Assembly: GCA_910589655.1 (NCBI GenBank)
Contig: CAJUTJ010000182.1
Location: 1 to 34,245, forward strand
Origin: an uncultured Acetatifactor sp.
GTDB lineage: Bacteria > Bacillota > Clostridia > Lachnospirales > Lachnospiraceae
Length of the DNA stretch: 34,245 nt
Direction of reading: 5' to 3'
Below, one piece after another: positions 1-7,755 of this stretch. The first letter of the stretch is position 1; every line of letters starts with the position of its first letter. The notes below the pieces were generated by a model. It was not told the DNA's origin. It searched no databases and was given only the letters and a program-made list of their open reading frames with translations. Made by a program: the position numbers and the translations under genes.

Positions 1-165
1 ATTTTCCTTTCAGTGTTTGTGGGTTGGTAATAGTATTTACACAAAAAAGGGAGGTCATTGCTTTTTCTTTTGAAAAAGTGGTGTAATCCTTGAAAATATG
101 GGGTTTGTAATAAAAAACATAGAGGTAGATTTGACACTACCCAAAATACTAAGGAGGAACATAAT
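1..165. promoter_or_regulatory. Region upstream of cas9 (promoter, possible tracrRNA edge)
   Basis: This AT-rich stretch has no gene. It holds a perfect 7-bp hairpin (arms 61-67 and 72-78, TTTT loop) and ends in a strong ribosome binding site, AAGGAGG, just before cas9. A good -35/-10 pair is not evident; TTGAAA at 90-95 and TTGACA near 131 lack well-spaced -10 boxes. Two stretches weakly resemble the CRISPR repeat: 15-36 (GTTTG, then GTAA and TAGTAT in the repeat's order) and 68-86 (TTTTGA, then a 10-mer matching the repeat at 8 of 10). On the - strand either could be part of an anti-repeat whose tracrRNA body lies off the window, as in S. pyogenes, where tracrRNA is antisense upstream of cas9. 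I could not confirm either. Confidence 0.3.
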
Positions 166-3100
166 ATGGGAAGAGAATACTATTTGGGGCTGGATATGGG
201 AACGGGATCGCTGGGGTGGGCGGTGACGGATTCAAAATATCAATTATTCAGGGCGCACGGAAAAGATTTGTGGGGAATCAGATTATTTGAAACGGCAAAG
301 ACAGCGGAAGAGAGGCGCCAGTTTCGGTGCGGAAGAAGAAGGTTGGATAGGCGGAACAAGAGAATTGATTTATTGCAGGAAATTTTCGCAGAAGAGATCA
401 ACAAAGTCGATCCGGGATTTTTTCTTCGTTTAAAGGAGAGCAAGTATTTGCCGGAAGATAAGAGGGATGCGGATGGAAAAACTCCTTTACTGCCATATGC
501 CCTTTTTGTGGATCATGATTATACTGATAAAGACTTTCATCGACAATACCCTACCATATATCATTTGCGGCAGGATTTAAGACAAAACCGGGAACCGAAG
601 GATGTCAGGCTGGTGTACTTGGCATTACATCATATCATTAAGCACAGAGGACATTTTTTATTCCCTAATTTGGAAGCAGATGATATAACGGATTTTTCAG
701 CTGTTTTTGACAATTATATAAAAGCAGTTGGCGAAGCGGAGATTGAGTTCACTGCGGAATGCGATAAGGAGACACGTGAAAAGGTAAAGGCTGTATTAGA
801 GGATTCCCATGCTGCTAAGTCTGATAAGGCAAAGAAGCTGTGCGGAATATTGGAAGTATCATCAAAGAGCGGAAAAGAACTGCTTAAGCTGATAACAGGA
901 TGCAAGGTAAAACTCAGCGATATTTTCGGAGAGAATTATGCCGGAACGGAACCGGAGAAGCTCTCTTTTTCGGAAGCGGCATATGAAGAATATGCGGAAA
1001 CTTTGGAAAGTGAGCTTGGCGAGTATTTCAGGGTGATAGAAGCGGCGAAGGCATTGTGTGATTGGACGGTTTTGGTTCATATTTTAGGAGGGGAAAAGTA
1101 TATATCCGATGCAAAAGTGAAATTGTACGAGAAGCACAGGGAAGATTTGCTTTTTTTAAAGACGCTTGTGAGGCAGGAGCTGACCGGACAGGATTACAAG
1201 AAAATCTTTGTGCTTTCCAACAGTAAAGCCGCGAATTACTGTGCATATATCGGAATGACAAAAGTAAACGGAAGAAAAACCGCATTGGAGGGAAAGCATT
1301 GTTCCAAAGAAGATTTTTATGCCTTTTTGAAGAAAGAAGTGTGTGCAAAAATACCCGCTTCCGCTCAAAAAGATAAGCTATTGAAGGAGTTGGAACTGGG
1401 GACATTTATGCCCAGACAGACCAGTAAGGACAATAGCGTAATCCCGTATCAGATTCATTTGGCAGAATTGCGGATTATCTTGAAAAATGCATGTACTTAT
1501 CTTGCTTTTTTAGACGGGCAAAGAGAAAAAATCGAACAGATCATGACTTTCAGGGTTCCCTATTATGTCGGTCCCTTAGGAGCGGCTGCGGCCGAATCAC
1601 AATTTGCATGGGCAGTCAGAAAAAAGGACGGGGTGGTTTATCCGTGGAATTTTGAGGAAATGATAGATACGGAGGCCAGTGCGGAACGATTTATCCGCCG
1701 CATGACTAATAAATGTACTTATTTAGTTTCGGAGGATGTCCTGCCCAAAGAATCTTTGTTGTACAGTAAATTTATGGTTTTAAATGAACTGAATAATTTA
1801 TGCATTGACGGGGAAAAAATATCCGTTGAAATTAAGCAGAGGATTTATGATGCCCTGTTTAAGAGCTTTCGAAGGGTAACGGGGAAAAAGCTTAAGGACT
1901 ATTTAGTGAGAGAAGGGATTGCCTCAAGAGACGCCGAGATCTCAGGGATAGACGGGGACTTTAAAGCATCGTTGAAGGCATATCATGATTTCAAAGAGAT
2001 AACGGGTTTGGGCGTATCGGAAGAGGATCAGGAGAAGCTGATTTTAGATATTACACTGTTTGGGGAGGACAAAAAGTTATTAAGTAAACGAGTTAAGAAG
2101 ATGTACCCTCATATAACGGACGGTCAATTAAAGATGATCTGTAAATTACAATACAAGGGCTGGGGCAGATTATCAAGAAAGTTTTTGGAAGAAATCACAT
2201 CTCCGGACAGGGAAACAGGAGAAGCTGTCAGCATTATCCGCGCAATGTGGGAGACGAACGAGAATTTGATGCAGTTACTTAGTAAGAGATATTTCTATAT
2301 ACAGGCTGTTGAAGAGGCCAACGGTAACGGGGAATGTGCGGCTGTTGCATATGAATTAGTACAGGACTTGTATGTGTCGCCTGCGGTGAAAAGACAAATC
2401 TGGCAGACCCTTCAAGTAGTAAAGGAGCTGCAGAAAGTTATGAAAGGGGCGCCTGAACGGATTTTTCTCGAAGTGGCAAGAGAAGCGCAGCAGTCCGGAA
2501 GGACGCAGTCCAGAAAAAATAAATTATTGGGCTTATATCAAAACTGTAAAACCGAGGAAAGGGATTGGATTGGCGAGCTGGACAAACGGGAGGAACATAC
2601 ATTAAAAAGCGACAGACTGTTTTTATATTATACTCAGAAAGGGCATTGCATGTACTGCGGCAAGAAAATTGATCTGGAGGAGCTGTGGGACAGCAATGTA
2701 TATGACATAGACCATATCTATCCTCAGTCTAGGGTCATGGATGACAGTATCCGTAACAGAGTCCTCACATGCCGTACCTGTAATATGGCAAAATCAGATA
2801 CGTATCCTTTGCGCGGCGAGGTAAGGGAGAAAATGCGGCCTTTTTGGCATTCCTTATATGAAGGGCAGTTTATCGAGGAGGAAAAATACAAGAGATTAAT
2901 CCGGAGCGAGGGATTCACCGCGGAAGAACTGGCAGGTTTCATAGAGAGACAGCTGGTGGAAACGCGCCAGAGCACAAAGGCTGTGGCTGATATTCTGAAA
3001 CGGGCCATGCCTGAGACGGAAATTGTGTATGTAAAAGCAAAAACGGTTTCTTCCTTCCGTCAGGATTTCGATTTCGTTAAGGTCAGAGAAGTAAATGATC

Positions 3101-4185
3101 TGCATCACGCCAAGGACGCATACTTGAATATAGTGGTAGGAAATACATATTATGTAAAGTTTAATAAGGATGCCGCCCGTTTCATTGAGCATAACCCTGA
3201 CAGAAGCTATAATCTGAAAAGAATGTTTACATACAAGGATATAACAAACGGAAGTGAGACTGCATGGCGTGTGGGAGAATGTGGATCCATTGCAACAGTG
3301 CGGAAGGTGATGCGTAAAAACAGTGTGCTTTTTACCAGAAGGAGTTATGAAGCGCAAGGCGCTCTGTTTGACCAGCAATTGATGAAGAAAGGCAAAGGGC
3401 AGGCGCCTGTTAAGGCCGGCGATGACAGGCTTTGCTCTATTGAGAAATACGGCGGATATAATAAGGTAACCGGTGCATATTTTGTGTTGGTGGAGTCGGA
3501 GGGGAAGAAGGGAATATTGAAAAGGACATTGGAATACATCCCTGTCTGCCGGAAAGCGGAATTCGAGGACAATGAAGAGCGGCTTCTGGAGTATTTAAGC
3601 GGCGGGGAATGTAACCTGAAACATCCGAGGATATTGCTCCGGAAAATCAAAATCGACACGCTGTTTGATCTGAATGGCTTTAAGATGCATCTTTCCGGCA
3701 GAACCGGAAAACAGTTGATCTTTAAAGGAGCCAATCAGCTTCTTCTGAATGAAGGGCAGATCAGAGTTGTCAAAAAGCTGGTAAAAGCAGTGGATCAGAT
3801 AAAAGAGAATAAGAATTACAAGATAAACAATTTTGACGGTCTTATTGAAGGGGATTTGACGGAATTATACGATACTTTTCTTGATAAGCTGCGGAATACA
3901 ATTTACAAAGAAAAGCTGGAAAGCCAGATTAAGACGTTGGAGGATGGCAGAGAACGCTTTGCAGGACAAAGTATGGAAGACAAATGCAGGATATTATACG
4001 AGATATTACATTTGTTCCAATGTAACAGCAGTGGGGCGGATTTGTCCGGTATCGGCGGTCCCGGGCATGGGGGGATTCTTGTGTTGTCAAATGAAGTCAG
4101 CAAATGTGATAATATTGCCATTGTGAATCAATCTCCCACCGGAATCTTTGAACAAGTAATTGATTTGAAGAGGTTGGATTTATGA
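166..4185 (+). CDS. cas9: CRISPR-associated endonuclease Cas9, type II-A
   Basis: RNA-guided DNA endonuclease of 1339 aa, normal for type II-A. RuvC-I carries D10 (LGLDMGTGSLGW), followed by the arginine-rich bridge helix at about residues 50-76. RuvC-II has E769 (IFLEVARE). The HNH domain has D849-H850 (DIDHIYPQS) and N873, and RuvC-III has H981 and D984 (HHAKDAY). All catalytic residues of both nuclease sites are therefore present. The HNH domain also has two CxxC pairs, C828/C831 and C869/C872, which S. pyogenes Cas9 lacks and which probably bind zinc. The C-terminus ends in the typical NQSPTG and IDL motifs, but the RKR motif that reads a GG PAM in S. pyogenes Cas9 is absent, so another PAM is expected. 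The start is set by AAGGAGG at 150-156. The stop overlaps cas1 by 4 bp (ATGA). Confidence 0.97.
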   Translation: MGREYYLGLDMGTGSLGWAVTDSKYQLFRAHGKDLWGIRLFETAKTAEERRQFRCGRRRLDRRNKRIDLLQEIFAEEINKVDPGFFLRLKESKYLPEDKRDADGKTPLLPYALFVDHDYTDKDFHRQYPTIYHLRQDLRQNREPKDVRLVYLALHHIIKHRGHFLFPNLEADDITDFSAVFDNYIKAVGEAEIEFTAECDKETREKVKAVLEDSHAAKSDKAKKLCGILEVSSKSGKELLKLITGCKVKLSDIFGENYAGTEPEKLSFSEAAYEEYAETLESELGEYFRVIEAAKALCDWTVLVHILGGEKYISDAKVKLYEKHREDLLFLKTLVRQELTGQDYKKIFVLSNSKAANYCAYIGMTKVNGRKTALEGKHCSKEDFYAFLKKEVCAKIPASAQKDKLLKELELGTFMPRQTSKDNSVIPYQIHLAELRIILKNACTYLAFLDGQREKIEQIMTFRVPYYVGPLGAAAAESQFAWAVRKKDGVVYPWNFEEMIDTEASAERFIRRMTNKCTYLVSEDVLPKESLLYSKFMVLNELNNLCIDGEKISVEIKQRIYDALFKSFRRVTGKKLKDYLVREGIASRDAEISGIDGDFKASLKAYHDFKEITGLGVSEEDQEKLILDITLFGEDKKLLSKRVKKMYPHITDGQLKMICKLQYKGWGRLSRKFLEEITSPDRETGEAVSIIRAMWETNENLMQLLSKRYFYIQAVEEANGNGECAAVAYELVQDLYVSPAVKRQIWQTLQVVKELQKVMKGAPERIFLEVAREAQQSGRTQSRKNKLLGLYQNCKTEERDWIGELDKREEHTLKSDRLFLYYTQKGHCMYCGKKIDLEELWDSNVYDIDHIYPQSRVMDDSIRNRVLTCRTCNMAKSDTYPLRGEVREKMRPFWHSLYEGQFIEEEKYKRLIRSEGFTAEELAGFIERQLVETRQSTKAVADILKRAMPETEIVYVKAKTVSSFRQDFDFVKVREVNDLHHAKDAYLNIVVGNTYYVKFNKDAARFIEHNPDRSYNLKRMFTYKDITNGSETAWRVGECGSIATVRKVMRKNSVLFTRRSYEAQGALFDQQLMKKGKGQAPVKAGDDRLCSIEKYGGYNKVTGAYFVLVESEGKKGILKRTLEYIPVCRKAEFEDNEERLLEYLSGGECNLKHPRILLRKIKIDTLFDLNGFKMHLSGRTGKQLIFKGANQLLLNEGQIRVVKKLVKAVDQIKENKNYKINNFDGLIEGDLTELYDTFLDKLRNTIYKEKLESQIKTLEDGRERFAGQSMEDKCRILYEILHLFQCNSSGADLSGIGGPGHGGILVLSNEVSKCDNIAIVNQSPTGIFEQVIDLKRLDL

Positions 4186-5054
4186 GCTGGCGGACTGTGG
4201 TGATCTCCAAAAGGGCAAAGCTGGATTTACAGCTGGGCTTTCTGGTGGTCAGGGGAGAGGACACTGTTAAAATCCATCTCGGGGAGATTGGTTTGCTGTT
4301 AATTGAGAATACCGCCGTTTCTCTGACAGTCAGTTTATTGGCGGAGCTGACTAAGCGAAAAGTCAAAGTCATATTTTGTGACGAGAAACGCAATCCCTCA
4401 TCGGAATTAATAGGCTATTATGGCAGCCATGACACCAGCAACAAGGTCAGGAGCCAGATTGTATGGAAGGATAAGACGAAGGAAGCCGTTTGGACGGAGA
4501 TCGTAACGGAAAAGATACGAAAACAAAAAGACTTTCTGCAAAGTCTTGGAAAGGAGGAGGCGAATCTGCTGTCGTCATACTTGCAGCAAATAACATGGAA
4601 TGACGGGACAAACAGGGAAGGGCATGCGGCAAAAGTATATTTTAATGCATTGTTCGGCATGGAGTTTACCAGAACTGCGGATAACTTGATTAATGCGGCG
4701 TTAAACTACGGATATGCAATTATACTTTCCGTTTTTAACCGGGAGGTGGTATCCAACGGTTATTTGACGCAATTGGGATTATTCCATGACAATATGTTTA
4801 ACCAATTTAATTTATCATCCGACTTAATGGAGCCGTTTCGCATATTGGTTGACCGGTGTGTAATAAAAATGCCCTTATTAGAATTTGGGCATCCTGAAAA
4901 GATGCAGCTGGTAAATTTATTAAATGATGATGTGGTTATAGACGGAAGAACTCAAAATGTAGGCAATGCAATTAAAATATATTGCAAAAGTGTTTTTGAT
5001 GCATTGAATGAAGATGACAGTTCCGTGATTCGCTTTTACGAGGTTGAGCTATAG
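4182..5054 (+). CDS. cas1: CRISPR-associated endonuclease/integrase Cas1
   Basis: Type II Cas1 (290 aa), the catalytic subunit of the Cas1-Cas2 integrase that inserts new spacers at the leader end of the array. The metal-binding residues expected of the family are visible as E146 (NREGHAAK), H202 (GLFHDN) and E217 (DLMEPFR). The N-terminal beta domain begins SWRTVVISKRAKLDL, typical of type II-A. The start codon overlaps the cas9 stop, so translation is probably coupled. The 3' end overlaps the proposed cas2 start by 11 bp. Length and motifs suggest an intact protein. Confidence 0.96.
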   Translation: MSWRTVVISKRAKLDLQLGFLVVRGEDTVKIHLGEIGLLLIENTAVSLTVSLLAELTKRKVKVIFCDEKRNPSSELIGYYGSHDTSNKVRSQIVWKDKTKEAVWTEIVTEKIRKQKDFLQSLGKEEANLLSSYLQQITWNDGTNREGHAAKVYFNALFGMEFTRTADNLINAALNYGYAIILSVFNREVVSNGYLTQLGLFHDNMFNQFNLSSDLMEPFRILVDRCVIKMPLLEFGHPEKMQLVNLLNDDVVIDGRTQNVGNAIKIYCKSVFDALNEDDSSVIRFYEVEL

Positions 5055-5364
5055 GTTTATGAGAGTGATGGTAATGTTTGACCTTCCTGTAGGAACAGGG
5101 GATCAACGCAGAGAGTATGCAAGATTCCGTAAATTTCTTATTAAAAGCGGTTTTTTAATGGTTCAGGAGTCCGTATATTGCAAATTGGCGCTTAACGGCA
5201 CGGCAGCCACTGCTATCATAGAAAATGTCCGTAAGAACAAGCCGAAGGAAGGACTGGTGCAATTACTTTCAATCACGGAGAAACAGTATGCTAAGATGGA
5301 ATATATTATCGGTCAAGCAAACAGTAATGTATTGGATACAGATGAAAGGTTGGTGATCTTATAA
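5044..5364 (+). CDS. cas2: CRISPR-associated protein Cas2
   Basis: Cas2 (106 aa), the dimeric structural partner of Cas1 in the spacer integrase. It has the ferredoxin-like fold signature: beta-1 with D13 (VMVMFDLP), then RREYARFRKFLIKSGF and SVYCKLALN. I chose the TTG start at 5044 because it gives MSYRFMR, matching the MSYRYMR start common in type II-A Cas2; the first ATG at 5059 would remove these residues. The TTG lies inside the last codons of cas1, so initiation is probably by coupling. A rare start codon could keep Cas2 expression low. Confidence 0.94.
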   Translation: MSYRFMRVMVMFDLPVGTGDQRREYARFRKFLIKSGFLMVQESVYCKLALNGTAATAIIENVRKNKPKEGLVQLLSITEKQYAKMEYIIGQANSNVLDTDERLVIL

Positions 5365-5387
5365 AACTGGTACATTCCGAATTAAAT

Positions 5388-6029
5388 ATGCAGTTTGAAC
5401 TGGATGAAAACCAAGCAGTGGTGTGGGTGATAGAATCCCCTAAAATATTTAGGAGATTTGGTCAGGAGCTTATGGCACAGGCAGACGGACATGAGGGAAG
5501 GTTTATTCTGTCGGACTATGATAAGCAGCTTGATATCAAACAAAATATGGAAGTAATACTAACGCCATATGCAATTGATTTGAACGACAAAAAGTGTTTA
5601 AATAAAATATATGCAGAACTCAAGGTGTTAGCATATAATGAGCAATACTATATGGCAACCCAGACTGTATTAAATCAGATACACCATTATCTCATTACGT
5701 TAGAGCAGGACACCTGTATTGATCTATCGTTTGCAGAACCTGATTTAATACAGTTATGGAAAGCTTCCGGGGTAAAAGCGGATGATACGGAATGTGATTT
5801 GCTGCCTATAATAGTACAGTATTTGAAAATTGCTGTCAGCCTGTTAGACAAAAAGGTGCTGGTGTTCGTCAATCTCTCATTCTATTTGGAAAAAAGTGAG
5901 ATTGAGGAGCTGCTTCAAGAAGCATTTTATCTGAAAGTATCATTAATATTAATCGAACAACGCGAGTTAAGCTTTTCAACAGGCGTAAAATATTATATAA
6001 TAGATAAAGATCACTGTGAAATTTGTTAA
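5388..6029 (+). CDS. csn2: Type II-A adaptation protein Csn2
   Basis: Csn2 family protein (213 aa from this ATG). Csn2 forms a tetrameric ring that slides on DNA ends and works with Cas9, Cas1 and Cas2 in spacer acquisition; its presence defines subtype II-A. Family hallmarks are VIESPKIFRRF near the N-terminus, VLVFVNLSFYL in the core and a C-terminus ending in YYIIDKDH. The reading frame stays open upstream of the ATG and encodes KLVHSELN directly before it, which resembles Csn2 N-termini. Translation may therefore begin at ATA (5361, overlapping the cas2 stop) or CTG (5367), with GAAAGG at 5344-5349 as a possible ribosome binding site. The array leader follows at once. Confidence 0.92.
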   Translation: MQFELDENQAVVWVIESPKIFRRFGQELMAQADGHEGRFILSDYDKQLDIKQNMEVILTPYAIDLNDKKCLNKIYAELKVLAYNEQYYMATQTVLNQIHHYLITLEQDTCIDLSFAEPDLIQLWKASGVKADDTECDLLPIIVQYLKIAVSLLDKKVLVFVNLSFYLEKSEIEELLQEAFYLKVSLILIEQRELSFSTGVKYYIIDKDHCEIC

Positions 6030-6099
6030 TATATTGTTTGGGTCTCAGAAAATTAAATCTGATGGGATTTATCTTCTTGAACGTTATTTGAGATTTGGG
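6030..6099 (+). promoter_or_regulatory. CRISPR leader
   Basis: This 70-nt AT-rich leader lies between csn2 and the first repeat. Its 3' end is ATTTGAG (6086-6092) followed by ATTTGGG (6093-6099), the latter touching the repeat. ATTTGAG is the known leader-anchoring motif of one group of type II-A leaders, recognised by Cas1-Cas2. The opposite array end has the only altered repeat, which agrees with the leader being here. The leader also holds a hairpin (TAAATC 6054-6059 / GATTTA 6066-6071) and two segments complementary to the two ends of the repeat (6036-6047 and 6074-6082). No clear promoter is visible; transcription could come from a weak promoter in the 3' end of csn2 or by read-through. 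Confidence 0.8.
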
Positions 6100-7514
6100 G
6101 TTTGAGAATGATGTAAATTAGTATGGGACTCAAACTGTCGAAGAACACGACGGCCGCGTATTTCGTTTGAGAATGATGTAAATTAGTATGGGACTCAAAC
6201 ATCTACCAATGCCTGCCGCTTTCCGAATGAGTTTGAGAATGATGTAAATTAGTATGGGACTCAAACAGTATATGAGCGTGAAAAGTTCAGAGAAGGTTTG
6301 AGAATGATGTAAATTAGTATGGGACTCAAACAATCCTCTAATGCTTCAATCCACTCAACATGTTTGAGAATGATGTAAATTAGTATGGGACTCAAACTTG
6401 TCACAACTTGTAATAACACCTATACTTGTTTGAGAATGATGTAAATTAGTATGGGACTCAAACCTTCTCTGAACTTTTCACGCTCATATACTTGTTTGAG
6501 AATGATGTAAATTAGTATGGGACTCAAACGCATATACTTTTCTTCCATCAAAGCATTTAGTTTGAGAATGATGTAAATTAGTATGGGACTCAAACTCGAG
6601 ACTGTTGTGTACGGCTCACAATTCCGTTTGAGAATGATGTAAATTAGTATGGGACTCAAACCGTCAATATCAAATACGCAAACGTAATCCCGTTTGAGAA
6701 TGATGTAAATTAGTATGGGACTCAAACTATTAGAAAAGTCTCGCTCAAGGAGTTAAGTTTGAGAATGATGTAAATTAGTATGGGACTCAAACACGTCTAA
6801 TATGGATGAGAGATTGACCGCAGTTTGAGAATGATGTAAATTAGTATGGGACTCAAACTTGAGCCTACCTTAACATGCTCCCACCCGGGTTTGAGAATGA
6901 TGTAAATTAGTATGGGACTCAAACTTGCGTAAAAGGCGGTATGGGTTATTGGAAGTTTGAGAATGATGTAAATTAGTATGGGACTCAAACTATTGTTTTT
7001 TTTGCAATTAATCTTAATTGTTTGAGAATGATGTAAATTAGTATGGGACTCAAACCTTCTCTGAACTTTTCACGCTCATATACTTGTTTGAGAATGATGT
7101 AAATTAGTATGGGACTCAAACTCTTCCAGCATCATGGCAGGCACGCGCTCGTTTGAGAATGATGTAAATTAGTATGGGACTCAAACTCTTTCATCATTCA
7201 GATGCAGTCCATGTTCGTTTGAGAATGATGTAAATTAGTATGGGACTCAAACTGCTTGGAGCATATCATTACTGCCGCCCCGTTTGAGAATGATGTAAAT
7301 TAGTATGGGACTCAAACTAATCATTTTGCAGATAAAAAATGGAGTAAGTTTGAGAATGATGTAAATTAGTATGGGACTCAAACTGCACGGCTCCTTTCTG
7401 CCCCGTCTCGCAGTTTGAGAATGATGTAAATTAGTATGGGACTCAAACCGAAATTGCGCACGAAACATGGGGCTTCTTGTTTGAGAATGATGTAAATTAG
7501 TATGGGACTCAAAG
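6100..7514 (+). CRISPR. CRISPR array, 22 repeats and 21 spacers, type II-A
   Basis: The 36-bp repeat begins GTTTGAGAATGATG and ends GGGACTCAAAC, with self-complementary ends (GTTTGAG/CTCAAAC). Repeats start at 6100, 6165, 6231, 6296, 6362, 6428, 6494, 6560, 6626, 6692, 6757, 6823, 6889, 6955, 7020, 7086, 7151, 7217, 7282, 7348, 7413 and 7479. Repeats look identical except the last, whose final base is G instead of C. Fourteen spacers are 30 nt and seven are 29 nt (spacers 1, 3, 10, 14, 16, 18, 20). By analogy with other II-A repeats the crRNA is read on the + strand. Spacers 6 (6464-6493) and 15 (7056-7085) are identical, and spacer 3 (6267-6295) is their reverse complement. Near-perfect repeats and many spacers suggest a recently active locus. 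Confidence 0.99.
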
Positions 7515-7556
7515 AAGAATGTAAAAAAGCACCTTTTTTTCCTTTCTGCAACTGTC

Positions 7557-7604
7557 GGTTGACAAATTTCCAAGCGCACTTGGTGGTTGTCAACCGGCTT
7601 TTTT
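7557..7604 (+). terminator. Array terminator with nested hairpin
   Basis: The outer stem GGTTGACAA (7557-7565) pairs with TTGTCAACC (7587-7595). Inside it sits a second hairpin CCAAG/CTTGG (7570-7574 and 7579-7583). A TTTTTT run follows at 7599-7604. This fits a rho-independent terminator for the pre-crRNA. Just upstream, 7521-7540 holds an A-run and a T-run flanking GCACC, which could add a weaker stop. Confidence 0.8.
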
Positions 7605-7755
7605 GCTATGCTTTTGCTGGCATTGAGGAGAAAGATATGATATGATGACCATATTCGGAACAAGACATCAACCGAAGGGCGGCCCAAATTAAATATGGCA
7701 TTATATAATGTATCCCCGATGCACTATAAAGCATATGGCATCGAAAGGAGAAAAA

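Noticed and set aside
131..156. TTGACA just upstream of cas9 as a -35 box
   Set aside because: The first reasonable -10 would overlap the ribosome binding site or lie at the wrong spacing, so it is not a usable promoter for cas9.
6130..7687. Several - strand frames across the array with a recurring SPILIYIILK peptide
   Set aside because: They are translations of the CRISPR repeat in the antisense frame; they have no ribosome binding sites.
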